A DNA stretch of 64,000 bases, taken from the NCBI GenBank assembly GCA_045590215.1, contig JAZNQO010000001.1, positions 1 to 64,000 of the forward strand, given 5' to 3'. Below, one piece after another: positions 25,658-34,468 of this stretch. The notes under the pieces were generated by a model. That model ran no database searches. It had not been told where the DNA came from and was given only the letters and a program-made list of their open reading frames with translations. This stretch comes from RUG563 sp045590215. GTDB taxonomy: Bacteria; Bacillota; Clostridia; Christensenellales; Aristaeellaceae. A program made the translations under genes and the position numbers. Each line of letters begins with the position of its first letter. Position 1 is the stretch's first letter.

Positions 25658-27841
25658 ATGCCGGAACAGCTGGAAGCGATTGTGGAAGAAACGGTATTCC
25701 GCAACGAAGAAAACGGATATTCCGTAATCGAAGTGCGCACGGGCCGGGCGAACATCACGGCCGTGGGCATTTTGCCTGCGCTGGCAGCCGGGGAGCAGGT
25801 GATCCTGACCGGGCAATACGTGGAGCATCCGCAATATGGCAAGCAATGGAAGGTGGAAAGCTGCGAGATATGCAAGCCCTCCACCTTGCTTGGCATTGAG
25901 CGATATTTAGGTTCGGGGCTGATTCGGGGCGTGGGGCCGGCGACGGCAAAGCTGATTGTGCAGCAGTTTGGCAAGCGCACGCTGGATATCATCAGCGAAA
26001 CGCCGGAAAGGCTCACGGAAGTGCCGGGGATTGGCAAAAAGCGTGCGGCGCAGCTGGGCCAGGCGTTTCTGGAGCAGTATGCCGCCCGTGAAGCGATGGT
26101 GTTTTTGCAATCCTACGGCGTGCCGCCGTCTTTGGCAGTGAAGATCAGCAAACGCTACGGCGCACAGGCACAGCAGAAAATCCGGGAAAACCCCTATCGG
26201 TTGATTGACGATATTGAGGGCGTGGGGTTCCTGACGGCGGATAGAATCGCCCTGACGCTGGGCATCGCAAGGGACAGTGAATACAGGCTGCAATCGGGGC
26301 TCAAATATGTGCTGATGGAAGCGGCGAACGGGGAAGGGCATACGTATTTGCCCAAAGAAATGCTGCTTTCCCATGCGGCGAATGCGCTTCGGGTGAATCC
26401 TGGGCTTTTGACGAGACCGCTGGACACGCTGCTGTTTAATAGAGAAATTGTGGCGTTTGATATCGAGGGCATGGAAGCCATGATGCTTTCCGCTTACTTT
26501 TATGCGGAAAAGGAAACGGCGCATTATTTGACGATGCTGCTCAAGCGGGCGAATGAAAAAACGGATAGCACAGCGGAAAAGCGCATCCGGGATTTTGAAA
26601 AGCAGCACGATATTCAGTTCAGCGAAAACCAACGGCTGGCGGTTTCGCAGGCGTTGCAGACAGGGCTGATGGTGATAACAGGCGGTCCCGGTACAGGAAA
26701 AACCACGATTATTAACTGTATTCTGTCGCTTTTGAAAGGGAAGGTGCTGCTGGCGGCTCCCACGGGGCGTGCGGCGAAGCGCATGAGCGAGGCCACAGGG
26801 CAGGAAGCGAAAACGCTGCACCGGCTGCTGGAATTTTCCGGGGACGATGGGCATTTCCAGCGGAACGAAGAAAACCCCCTGGACTGTGACTGCGTGATCG
26901 TGGACGAAATGAGCATGGTGGATGTGTTTTTGATGCGCAGCCTGCTGCGTGCCATTCGCAGCGGCACAAAGCTCATTTTAGTGGGCGATGCGGATCAATT
27001 GCCCTCCGTCGGTGCAGGGAATGTGCTGGGCGATATTTTGAAGAGCGGCAGGGTGCCCACGGTGCGGCTGACGGATATTTTCCGGCAGGCACAGGAAAGC
27101 CTGATTGTGCTCAATGCGCATCGCATCAATCACGGGGAAGCCCCGGTGCTGAACCGGAAAGACAGCGATTTTTTCTTTGAACGCAAGCAAACGCCGGAAC
27201 AGGTGACGGAAACCATCGTAGGGCTTTGTGAAAAGCGGCTGCCGGCCTTTTTGAAGACGCAGGAGCGGCTTCGGGACATTCAGGTGCTGGCTCCGGCGAA
27301 AAAGAGTGCTGCCGGGGTGAACCAGCTGAACCAAATGCTGCAAGCCGCCCTGAACCCTCCGGCCCCTTATAAAAAAGAGCTGATTTACGGCGAAACCATC
27401 TTCCGCATGGGGGATAAGGTGATGCACGTGAAAAATAACTATCAGTTGCCATGGACGATGGATAACGGCGAAGAGGGCGTTGGCGTATTCAACGGCGATG
27501 TGGGGTTCATCATCAAAGTGGACACCCAAGACCGGATGGTGACGGTGCGGTATGACGACGAACGCACAGTGGAATACGATTATCAGCAGCTGGAAGAAAT
27601 GGAGCTGGCCTATTGTTTGTCTGTGCACAAGAGCCAAGGCAGTGAATTCCCTTGCGTGGTGATGCCGGTGCTTCCGGGGCCGCCCAGGCTTCTGACACGA
27701 AACCTTTTCTATACTGCGCTGACCCGTGCAAAGAAGCTGGTGGTGCTGGTGGGCAGGGAAGAATCCATTGCCGCTATGGTGCAAAACCGGCAGATTCTGC
27801 GGCGGTATACTACCCTGCAGCAGCGGCTGGAAGAAATGTGA
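25658..27841 (+). CDS. recD2: RecD2-type superfamily 1 DNA helicase
   Basis: 727 aa, close to the usual RecD2 length. N-terminal OB-like part (EAIVEETVFRNEENGYSVIEV), tandem HhH motifs (GVGPATAKLIV, VPGIGKKRAAQL, IEGVGFLTADRIA), then the helicase core: Walker A GGPGTGKTT (342-350), Walker B VIVDEMSMVD, GDADQLPSVGAGNVL, and motif VI SVHKSQGSEFPCVV with YTALTRAKK. A 5'-3' helicase working without RecBC, linked to repair and replication stress. ATG has AAAGGA 7 nt upstream. Two acetyltransferase genes follow at 7 and 5 nt. Confidence 0.95.
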   Translation: MPEQLEAIVEETVFRNEENGYSVIEVRTGRANITAVGILPALAAGEQVILTGQYVEHPQYGKQWKVESCEICKPSTLLGIERYLGSGLIRGVGPATAKLIVQQFGKRTLDIISETPERLTEVPGIGKKRAAQLGQAFLEQYAAREAMVFLQSYGVPPSLAVKISKRYGAQAQQKIRENPYRLIDDIEGVGFLTADRIALTLGIARDSEYRLQSGLKYVLMEAANGEGHTYLPKEMLLSHAANALRVNPGLLTRPLDTLLFNREIVAFDIEGMEAMMLSAYFYAEKETAHYLTMLLKRANEKTDSTAEKRIRDFEKQHDIQFSENQRLAVSQALQTGLMVITGGPGTGKTTIINCILSLLKGKVLLAAPTGRAAKRMSEATGQEAKTLHRLLEFSGDDGHFQRNEENPLDCDCVIVDEMSMVDVFLMRSLLRAIRSGTKLILVGDADQLPSVGAGNVLGDILKSGRVPTVRLTDIFRQAQESLIVLNAHRINHGEAPVLNRKDSDFFFERKQTPEQVTETIVGLCEKRLPAFLKTQERLRDIQVLAPAKKSAAGVNQLNQMLQAALNPPAPYKKELIYGETIFRMGDKVMHVKNNYQLPWTMDNGEEGVGVFNGDVGFIIKVDTQDRMVTVRYDDERTVEYDYQQLEEMELAYCLSVHKSQGSEFPCVVMPVLPGPPRLLTRNLFYTALTRAKKLVVLVGREESIAAMVQNRQILRRYTTLQQRLEEM

Positions 27842-27848
27842 GGATGAA

Positions 27849-28331
27849 ATGACTGAAACAAAAAAAGCCTTCCGGCAAGCGGAGAGGCAGGATATTCCCT
27901 TGATTCTTTCCTTCATTCATGCCTTGGCCGTCTATGAGAAAATGGACGATCAGGTGGTGGCGACGGAAAAGCTATTGGAAGAATGGCTGTTTGAAAAGGG
28001 CACGGCCAAGGTGCTTTTTGCCATGGAAGGGGAAAAGGAAGTGGGATTTGCTCTCTATTTCCATAATTTTTCCACGTTCCTCGGCCGGGGCGGCATCTAT
28101 CTGGAAGATTTGTTCGTGCTGCCGGAATATAGGGGGCGGGGTTACGGCAAAGGTCTTTTGAAGGAGCTGGCAAAGGAAGCGGTGGCACAAGGCTGCGGAC
28201 GGCTGGAATGGGCATGCCTTGACTGGAACGAGCCCAGCATTCGGTTTTACCGCTCTGTGGGTGCCATTCCTCTGGACGATTGGACGCTGTACCGCCTGAC
28301 GGGGGACAGCCTGAAAAACATGGCGGAGTGA
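27849..28331 (+). CDS. GNAT family N-acetyltransferase
   Basis: 160 aa. Acetyl-CoA loop YRGRGYGKGLL with preceding beta-4 strand IYLEDLFVLPE, then RLEWACLDWNEPSIRFYRSVGA. The order and the YEKMDDQVVATEKLLEEWLF helix are like the spermidine/diamine (SSAT-like) acetyltransferases, so a small amine is a plausible substrate. Start at the ATG 7 nt after the recD2 stop, with GAGGATG as ribosome site. Confidence 0.85.
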   Translation: MTETKKAFRQAERQDIPLILSFIHALAVYEKMDDQVVATEKLLEEWLFEKGTAKVLFAMEGEKEVGFALYFHNFSTFLGRGGIYLEDLFVLPEYRGRGYGKGLLKELAKEAVAQGCGRLEWACLDWNEPSIRFYRSVGAIPLDDWTLYRLTGDSLKNMAE

Positions 28332-28336
28332 AGAAG

Positions 28337-28816
28337 ATGCAGTTTCGATTGGCAAAGGAGCAGGATTGGCTGCAATTGGCTGAAATGAAATGGCTGCACT
28401 GCGAAGAGGATGAAGCGGATTATGGGGAAGGGAAATATGCCCTGTCCTCCATTTCCAAAGCAGCGTTTTTTTCGGAATATTTGGCCTTTATGCAGACGCA
28501 CCGGGATTACCGGGTTTATGTCGCCTGCGAGGGAGAGATGATCTTATCAGCCATGTTTGTTTATCTCATTCCCAAAACCCCAAAGCCCAATCGGGAGCAA
28601 AAGTATATCGCATATCTTACCAACGTGTATACAAGAAAGGAATACCGAAATCAGGGCATCGGGGCGCAATTGATGCAGGAAATCAAAGAGGACTTGGCAA
28701 AAATGCACTGCGAATTGATGTTTGCCTGGCCCAGTGAAAAATCTATTTCTTGGTACAGCCGCAATGGTTTTGCTGCCGATCCGGAACTGATGGTCATCTA
28801 TTTGGAAAAAGAATAA
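28337..28816 (+). CDS. GNAT family N-acetyltransferase
   Basis: 159 aa. GNAT core with beta-4 YIAYLTNVYTRKEY, acetyl-CoA loop RNQGIGAQLMQEI, and the C-terminal ISWYSRNGFAADPELMVIYL. Substrate unknown. ATG chosen with GGAG about 8 nt upstream, 5 nt after the previous stop; third gene of the recD2 operon, closed by a terminator. Confidence 0.85.
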   Translation: MQFRLAKEQDWLQLAEMKWLHCEEDEADYGEGKYALSSISKAAFFSEYLAFMQTHRDYRVYVACEGEMILSAMFVYLIPKTPKPNREQKYIAYLTNVYTRKEYRNQGIGAQLMQEIKEDLAKMHCELMFAWPSEKSISWYSRNGFAADPELMVIYLEKE

Positions 28817-28832
28817 GAAATCGAGCAAAAAG

Positions 28833-28859
28833 AACCGTTGCAAAACGCAGCGGTTTTTA
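28833..28859 (+). terminator. Terminator of the recD2 operon
   Basis: Stem AACCGTTGC / GCAGCGGTT (one T-G pair), 5-nt loop, then five T. Confidence 0.75.
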
Positions 28860-28882
28860 ATTTTCGGAAAATTTTTGAAAAA

Positions 28883-28909
28883 TGCGACAAAATTTCCCTA
28901 TCATTCGTC
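28883..28909 (+). promoter_or_regulatory. Candidate ECF-type autoregulated promoter
   Basis: TGCGAC (28883-28888), 17 bp, CGTC (28906-28909), preceded by an A/T-rich stretch. This fits the TGMAAC-N16/17-CGTC pattern of ECF sigma promoters, and it lies 29 bp before the ECF sigma gene. No good sigma-A promoter is visible there. Confidence 0.5.
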
Positions 28910-28937
28910 TATATAGAGGGAAGGGGGTGAAAGGGCT

Positions 28938-29465
28938 GTGCAAAATGGTCCGGGGCAGGAAAGAGATTTCGACCGTGAAAGGCGGTTTGAAAGGCTGGTG
29001 GAGCAGCATCAGGAAAGGCTGCTGCGCACTTGTTTTCTATATCTGCGGGATTGGACGTTGGCAGAAGATGCGGTGCAGGAAACGTTTCTGAAAGCCTATC
29101 GGGGGCTGGACGCTTTCCGCGGGGACAGCAGCGAAAAAACGTGGCTGATGAGAATTGCCATGAATGTTTGCTTGGACATGAACCGCTCCGGCTGGTTCCG
29201 GCTCATGAACCGCCGCATCACGCCGGAGATGCTGCCGGAAAAGGCAGCGGAAATTTCGGATGACGCGGACGAAGCACTGACCCTTGCCGTGATGCAATTG
29301 CCCCGGAAAATGCGGGAAGTGATGCTCCTGTATTATTATCAGGGGATGAACGTGCAGGAAATTGCGGATGTGCTGCACATCGCCCATTCCTCCGTTTCGG
29401 GCAGATTAAAAAGGGGGAGAGAGCGGCTGAAAAGGCTGATGGAAGGGAGGGGAGCGGATGAATGA
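28938..29465 (+). CDS. ECF RNA polymerase sigma factor
   Basis: 175 aa. Region 2 (LVEQHQERLLRTCFLYLRDWTLAEDAVQETFLKAYRG) and region 4 (LPRKMREVMLLYYYQGMNVQEIADVL ... SSVSGRLKRGRERLKRLM) separated by a short linker; no region 1.1 or 3. GTG start after AGGGGGTG. It overlaps the DUF4179 gene, which is the usual arrangement in Bacillota where the DUF4179 membrane protein acts as anti-sigma factor. Confidence 0.92.
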   Translation: MQNGPGQERDFDRERRFERLVEQHQERLLRTCFLYLRDWTLAEDAVQETFLKAYRGLDAFRGDSSEKTWLMRIAMNVCLDMNRSGWFRLMNRRITPEMLPEKAAEISDDADEALTLAVMQLPRKMREVMLLYYYQGMNVQEIADVLHIAHSSVSGRLKRGRERLKRLMEGRGADE

Positions 29466-30579
29466 GAGCATGAGAGCGGAGGCTTTTTGCGCAGCCCTTG
29501 ACCGTCGCCTTGTGAACCTGAAAGCGAATCCCTGCTTGGCGCAGCAAATTATCTCTGCTGAAAAACAGCTGGGAAAAAAGGCGAAAAAACCTGTTCTTAC
29601 CATTGCTTTTGCGCTGCTTCTTCTTTGTGCATTGCTTTCCGGGGCTGTGGCTGCCGTGCTGAACGCATGGGGTATTGTGGATTTTGCCGGGCGTGGCGCA
29701 TATTCCTTTGTACCGCCTGCTTATGAGGAAAGCATCCGCAAGGAAAGCCGGATGATGGAGACGGCACAGGTAATGTGCACTTTACAGGAATCCTATTATG
29801 ACGGAAAGATACTGCGGCTGACGGCGCAGATTGTGCCCAAAGAAAGGGTACTGCTGTTTGGCGGCGATGTTTCTCCCCATGACCCGGAAGAAGTGGACGG
29901 CATGACCCTTGCGGAAGCTGCGATGAATTATTACGATGGCTGCATGGCGGATGTCGGCCTTTACGCAGGCGGCGATGAAACCCATGCGTACAGACAAAAC
30001 GAGGATGGTTCGGTTACCGTTTATCTGCAAAGCATCTTTGAGGACGAGGCAAAGAGCCGGGAAGTGGAAATCAAATTGGTTTATCTGCCCTTCTTGCTTT
30101 CTGAAAATGAAAATGGGGAAATCGCTGCCCTTGCCGATGTCGCAGGGCGAGAAACCGCTGCTGTTTCTATGGCGTTTCTGGCGGTGCCAGTGAAACGGTA
30201 TCACGCCACACAGCCTTTGCCTTTCCCCGGCGCAGGGGTGAAGATTACAAATATCGTGTTTATCGTGACGCCGCTGGAAATCCGCTATGCTTTAGATTTT
30301 GAAATCACGGATATGACGGCTTATCATAAGCAAAAGGACGGCTTATGGTTTGAATTTTTGCAGGACGGAGAGATGGCTTCCGACGGCTTGACAGACACCG
30401 GCAGCATTGGACGCCCGGACGGACAATATGATCTGCCGGATGCCGTGGGTACTATCTACCAGCAAACGGGCTCCATCGGGCTTGATGCTATGGGCGAAAG
30501 TCTTTCGGTGTGTGCCTATCATGCGTGGGATAAAACTCGATACGAAACGATGACATTTGAGATAAAGGAAATTGATTAA
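29458..30579 (+). CDS. DUF4179-type membrane protein, probable anti-sigma factor
   Basis: 373 aa. About 45 cytoplasmic residues that would contact the sigma factor, one membrane helix (about 46-66, VLTIAFALLLLCALLSGAVAAVL), then a 300-residue extracytoplasmic domain starting GIVDFAGRGAYSFVPP. The start codon lies within the end of the sigma gene. The link to DUF4179 rests on layout and the sequence just after the membrane helix; release of the sigma factor on an envelope signal is inference from the family. Confidence 0.75.
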   Translation: MNESMRAEAFCAALDRRLVNLKANPCLAQQIISAEKQLGKKAKKPVLTIAFALLLLCALLSGAVAAVLNAWGIVDFAGRGAYSFVPPAYEESIRKESRMMETAQVMCTLQESYYDGKILRLTAQIVPKERVLLFGGDVSPHDPEEVDGMTLAEAAMNYYDGCMADVGLYAGGDETHAYRQNEDGSVTVYLQSIFEDEAKSREVEIKLVYLPFLLSENENGEIAALADVAGRETAAVSMAFLAVPVKRYHATQPLPFPGAGVKITNIVFIVTPLEIRYALDFEITDMTAYHKQKDGLWFEFLQDGEMASDGLTDTGSIGRPDGQYDLPDAVGTIYQQTGSIGLDAMGESLSVCAYHAWDKTRYETMTFEIKEID

Positions 30580-30595
30580 GGAAGGAGGAATGAAA

Positions 30596-31216
30596 ATGAA
30601 AAAGCAATTTTTGGTTTGCTTGATTGTTGGGTGTTTACTGTCTGGCTGCTGTTGCTCTGCAATAGCTTCGGATATACCAGTCGGGATTTTCGCTGCGTTA
30701 CAGCAAGCAAAAATCACCGCATCTGCCCATTGGGAGGAGGGAGAGGAAAGCACGTGGTTTGTGGCTGCCGAAACGGAAAAGCAGGAGAATATACTTTATT
30801 GCTTCACGGTCAAAGACGGTGTTTGTGCAGAAGTGTTCCAAACAAATACCGCTCTTCCCCAAGGGGAAAAGCGGATAACGCTTCATATTTCGGAGGGTGC
30901 ATGGGATTTCAGCGGCGGAAGTTCCGGCGAAGAGCGATATATAAAAGGCCCCATTTTGCTAATATTGCAACACGGGACAGATAATGCTTCTGTCGAGCAA
31001 CTGATGGCCTTTCAGCGAACGGGCGATGATATCTGGCAGCTGAATTCCCTGAAAAATTATCCCAAGCAAGCGGATATCAAAATAACGGAAAACCAAGTGA
31101 ACTACTATGCCGCTGTGGATAAGGCGCAGATACAGCTTGTGGGCACTGCGCCCTGCGATTTTGAACGGGATTTGAGATACTTCTGCCTTTCGGATGTGCC
31201 GCTTGCTTACCAATAA
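30596..31216 (+). CDS. Secreted lipoprotein of the ECF operon
   Basis: 206 aa. N-terminal signal MKKQFLVCLIVGCLLSGC with lipobox LLSGC (C18); CCC follows the first cysteine. The mature part is acidic and beta-rich with no motif I recognise. Start at the ATG 7 nt after GGAGG; the ATG two codons earlier is too near. It lies 16 bp after the DUF4179 gene and is probably its co-regulated partner. No terminator is seen before the 88-bp repeat downstream. Confidence 0.65.
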   Translation: MKKQFLVCLIVGCLLSGCCCSAIASDIPVGIFAALQQAKITASAHWEEGEESTWFVAAETEKQENILYCFTVKDGVCAEVFQTNTALPQGEKRITLHISEGAWDFSGGSSGEERYIKGPILLILQHGTDNASVEQLMAFQRTGDDIWQLNSLKNYPKQADIKITENQVNYYAAVDKAQIQLVGTAPCDFERDLRYFCLSDVPLAYQ

Positions 31217-31267
31217 GCATATAGAGCCTTGGGTTTGTTTGGACACATTCCAGTTTGACACGATTGC

Positions 31268-31355
31268 GCTGGAAGCCGCAGGAAGCCGAATGAATCAACC
31301 GAAACAAGCATTGCCAGCGGTAGCGAACAAGGCGTAGATTGAGGTTACAGAAAAA
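31268..31355. repeat. 88-bp direct repeat, copy A
   Basis: Identical over 88 bp to 32045-32132 and in the same orientation, 777 bp apart. Begins GCTGGAAGCCGCAGGAAGCC, ends GAGGTTACAGAAAAA. The bases just outside differ (C versus G before; C versus A after). Confidence 0.9.
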
Positions 31356-31357
31356 CT

Positions 31358-31400
31358 CCCTGCCGAGGGGTACAGGGGCTGCGTAAGCCCTTTAGATTAT
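31358..31400. repeat. Tail module of the composite intergenic repeat
   Basis: CCCTGCCGAGGGGTACAGGGG followed by GCGTAAGCCC matches the last block of the repeats at 3 and 17 kb. It follows 88-bp copy A directly. The remaining gap to the HhH gene (31401-31463) shows only an ATTGAC/GTCAAT inverted pair. Confidence 0.65.
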
Positions 31401-31463
31401 TGACGCTATCTTTGTCAATGGTTTAAGCCGATGTAGCAGCATGGATTTTGACTATAAACAGAC

Positions 31464-31982
31464 TTACACCGCATAAATAGTGAACGCCTTTGCTACGGCG
31501 ATGTGGGTTCTGACTTCTTTGGGCAGAGGTGTTATCAGCGATAAATTCTTTTCCTGAATGACATTTGACGTGTCCAGGATGATTTGTTCGGGGGTGGTGG
31601 AAGCGATGGAACGCAACGTTTTGTAGCCTGCATCGAAATAGAGTTTGGCACGGGTAGCTTTTACGCCGGGCAGCAGATACAGTTCCTGAAAGGCAGCAGC
31701 CTCCGCTTCAGTCGTAGCGGTTTTTTTGATTTCCTTGAATTTATTCTCCTTTGGGTCATACAAGGACAGATAGTTTTTGAAAAGCCTTGCGGTTTCAGCA
31801 TCGGGCAGCCCCATTTCTAACAGTTCTTTATCGGAAAGGGTCATGCAGTCCACCTTGGTGTAATATTGATGCTGTATCAGGTTTTGCAGCAAGGTTTCTT
31901 TGTATGGAATCAACGGGAAAAATCGTTGCAAAGTACAATTTTCATTCAGCAAAACGTGAATGGCTTCGATTTTGTAATTCAT
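31464..31982 (-). CDS. Helix-hairpin-helix (DUF4332-like) protein between direct repeats
   Basis: 172 aa. A C-terminal HhH region, LYLLPGVKATRAKLYFDAGYKTLRSIASTTPEQI (about 98-131), resembles DUF4332-type nucleic-acid-binding motifs; an earlier helix pair (CMTLSDKELLEMGLPDAETARLF) may be a second HhH. Function unknown. AGGAGG lies 9 nt before the ATG. The gene looks lower in G+C than its neighbours and is bracketed by identical 88-bp repeats, so acquisition or duplication-mediated movement is plausible. Confidence 0.7.
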   Translation of the reverse strand: MNYKIEAIHVLLNENCTLQRFFPLIPYKETLLQNLIQHQYYTKVDCMTLSDKELLEMGLPDAETARLFKNYLSLYDPKENKFKEIKKTATTEAEAAAFQELYLLPGVKATRAKLYFDAGYKTLRSIASTTPEQIILDTSNVIQEKNLSLITPLPKEVRTHIAVAKAFTIYAV

Positions 31983-32044
31983 GAAAAATTCCTCCTACCG
32001 GGTGCAGCGTGAATGAGGCGACCGGCCCTCCGGCGGAGGGAGCG

Positions 32045-32132
32045 GCTGGAAGCCGCAGGAAGCCGAATGAATCAACCGAAACAAGCATTGCCAGCGGTAG
32101 CGAACAAGGCGTAGATTGAGGTTACAGAAAAA
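32045..32132. repeat. 88-bp direct repeat, copy B
   Basis: Same sequence and orientation as 31268-31355. It sits between the start of the HhH gene and the stop of miaA, just after a CCTCCGGCGGAGG palindrome. Confidence 0.9.
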
Positions 32133-32145
32133 ATCACTGCCTCGG

Positions 32146-33036
32146 TTATTCATTCAGGAACGCTTCAATCAGGGCGGCGGCTTCGTCGGCAGGGGTTTCG
32201 TGCATGTTCAGCCAGTGGATGTCCTTGTCCTTTTTGAACCAGGTTACCTGCCGCTTGGCGAACTTTTTGATGGCGTTACCAAGCTCCAATACCATCTGGT
32301 CATACCCCAGTTCGCCCTTGATGTACCGGGTGAGGTAGCGGTATTCCAGCCCCAGCTTCATCAAAAATTCTTCGCTGCAGCCTTCGTTCAAAAGGTCTTC
32401 CACCTCTTTCACCATGCCCTGCTGCAACCGTCTTTCCAGCCGCTCGTCGATGCGCTGTTTCAAGGTTTTCCTATCCCACGAAACGCCGATTTTCAGCGTT
32501 TCATAACGGGGATTGCGCTTGCCGGGATGATAATCATCAGCCGCCAGACGCTCCAGCGCACGCATGACCCGGTTGCGGTTTTTGGGGTCGATGTCCGTTT
32601 CCGGCAGCTTTTCCAACAGCATTTCGTAAAGCCGGGGCGTTTCAAAGGTTTCCAGGTGCGCCCGCAGCTTCAGATCCGGAGCTCTGTCCGAAAGCTCATA
32701 GCCATCGGCCACGGCGTTCACGTACAGCCCCGTGCCGCCAACCAGAAAGGGCACTTTGCTCCGTGAGAGAATATCGTCAATCGCCTGATAAGAAAGCTTT
32801 TGAAAATCCGCCATGGAGAAAAAGTCCCCGGGTTTGCAGACATCAATCAGGTGATGGGGCACTCCCTGCATTTCTTCCTTGGTGATTTTGCCGCTGCCAA
32901 GATCCAGCCGTTCAAAAACCTGCCTTGAATCGGCGGAAATCACTTCCCCCTGAAAACGGCGAGCCATTTCCACGCCAAGGCCGCTTTTGCCGGAGGCATT
33001 GGTGCCGGCAATGACGATCAGTTTTCCTTCGGACAT
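32146..33036 (-). CDS. miaA: tRNA dimethylallyltransferase
   Basis: 296 aa. Transfers a dimethylallyl group to N6 of A37 in tRNAs reading UNN codons. P-loop GTNASGKSGLG (about 10-20; the usual form is GPTASGKT), ISADSRQVFERLDLGSGK, PHHLIDVCKPGDFFSMADF, VGGTGLYVNAV, RNRVMRALE and KRQVTWFKKD are the MiaA blocks. The substrate dimethylallyl diphosphate comes from the MEP pathway that dxs begins. 18 bp separate it from the deacetylase gene upstream. Its stop is 14 bp from repeat copy B. Confidence 0.95.
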   Translation of the reverse strand: MSEGKLIVIAGTNASGKSGLGVEMARRFQGEVISADSRQVFERLDLGSGKITKEEMQGVPHHLIDVCKPGDFFSMADFQKLSYQAIDDILSRSKVPFLVGGTGLYVNAVADGYELSDRAPDLKLRAHLETFETPRLYEMLLEKLPETDIDPKNRNRVMRALERLAADDYHPGKRNPRYETLKIGVSWDRKTLKQRIDERLERRLQQGMVKEVEDLLNEGCSEEFLMKLGLEYRYLTRYIKGELGYDQMVLELGNAIKKFAKRQVTWFKKDKDIHWLNMHETPADEAAALIEAFLNE

Positions 33037-33054
33037 TGTTTCAAACCTCTTTCG

Positions 33055-34395
33055 TCAGTTGGTGGGAATGGGCAAATCCTTTTGCCCGTGATAAACCTGA
33101 TTGGCTTCCAATGGCACGCCGTAATGCAAGAAAAGCTCTTCCACAGTGACGCAGAAAAAGTCTCTTTCATCCAGACCGTCCATAATCATGGCAACATATT
33201 GCGGAGACTGATAATTCAAATCGTGCATCAATACGATGGAGCCGGGCTTTGCCTGATAGAAGACCGCTTCGGCAATGCCCCTTACCTTGGCGTCGGAGCG
33301 ATCGTCCGTCACATCGCCGGAAATCAAATCCCACTGGATGAGCGGCATGCCGATTTCAGCCCTGATAAAGCGAGGATAGCTGCCGCCCGGGGCACGCATG
33401 ATGGCAGCTGTGGCACCGGTAATTTCGCCCAGCTGACGGTTAAAGAGATTTCTCCATTTGAAAAGTTGTTCAGTATCGGTGGTTTCGTATTCGTGAACGT
33501 AATTGTGGCTGGCAACACAGAAGCCGCTGTCCTGCTCCCGGCAAAGGATTTCCTGATGGAAGGGGATTCTGTTTCCCACCACGAAAAAGGTGGCATTTGC
33601 GCCATGTGACATCAGTTCATCCATCACACGCAAGGATGTGCTGCGAACCGGGCCGTCATCGAAGGTCAGGCAAACCATTTTATAGCCTGTGTTATCCGTT
33701 TGCTGACGGCCATATGCCGATAAATAGTTTTCTAAAGCAGCATACGGAATGCGTACATGCATCACCGTTGTTTCATCGGGATACAGTAAAGATGCGGCAT
33801 AGTGCAATTCCAGCCGTGCTGGGGTCAGAGAAAAGGCGGCATTTTTGATACTTTCCACCCGGCAGAGGTTTTCCAGTGCTGCTGCATCTGGGGTTTGGGC
33901 GGGATAATAGGCGGTTAATTGGCTGCGGATTTCTTCTTCAAGCAGCATCCACACATCGTCACTCTCAAACAGCTGGTTCAGCGATATTCTTTCGCCGCTC
34001 GCCATATCAAACACCCTGTTTTCAAAGGCTACGCCCGTTTGCATCTGGTCTTCTACTTTGCTGGCCAGCACGAGAAAGCTCATGGCACTTTCCCCGGAAC
34101 GGCTGATGCGGCAAATGACATTCAGAGAGCCGGATTCTGAGCAACGGATGCTGCGTAACTGCTCATCTTGTGCCAAGCCATCAATGAGGGTGCGGATTTC
34201 GTCATTCACATGAGGCAATACGGTTTCGGGATAGCTGCGGCGAAGGGTTGTCTTATAGGTCAGCTGTTCCGGCTGGCCAATTGGCATCTTAAATTCCAGG
34301 CAATCCGGGATGTGCCGATAATCCTCGCCGTAAGATATGCCATGACCAAGTATCAGACAGAGCAGGCACAGAAAGAAAAAAACTCTTTTCATCAC
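33055..34395 (-). CDS. Secreted polysaccharide deacetylase (NodB domain)
   Basis: 446 aa. Signal peptide (MMKRVFFFLCLLCLILGHGISYG), a DUF3298-like domain of about 190 residues, then a NodB domain: TFDDGP at about 242-247, SHNYVH (metal His pair) near 295, MRAPGGSYP and IVLMHDLNY. This is the PgdA/PdaC architecture for de-N-acetylation of peptidoglycan or exported glycans, which gives lysozyme resistance. In PdaC the same DUF4163/DUF3298 plus NodB order is found. Acts outside the cell. Confidence 0.9.
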   Translation of the reverse strand: MMKRVFFFLCLLCLILGHGISYGEDYRHIPDCLEFKMPIGQPEQLTYKTTLRRSYPETVLPHVNDEIRTLIDGLAQDEQLRSIRCSESGSLNVICRISRSGESAMSFLVLASKVEDQMQTGVAFENRVFDMASGERISLNQLFESDDVWMLLEEEIRSQLTAYYPAQTPDAAALENLCRVESIKNAAFSLTPARLELHYAASLLYPDETTVMHVRIPYAALENYLSAYGRQQTDNTGYKMVCLTFDDGPVRSTSLRVMDELMSHGANATFFVVGNRIPFHQEILCREQDSGFCVASHNYVHEYETTDTEQLFKWRNLFNRQLGEITGATAAIMRAPGGSYPRFIRAEIGMPLIQWDLISGDVTDDRSDAKVRGIAEAVFYQAKPGSIVLMHDLNYQSPQYVAMIMDGLDERDFFCVTVEELFLHYGVPLEANQVYHGQKDLPIPTN

Positions 34396-34408
34396 ATATG
34401 TACCTCTA

Positions 34409-34440
34409 CAAAAATAGGCTGCCGCATGGAAACGGCAGCC
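34409..34440 (-). terminator. Terminator after lipoprotein gene
   Basis: Minus-strand stem GGCTGCCG / CGGCAGCC with 8-nt loop, followed by TATTTTTG. Confidence 0.8.
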
Positions 34441-34468
34441 GGGAATATTTCAGCTTCTGCCGGGACGC

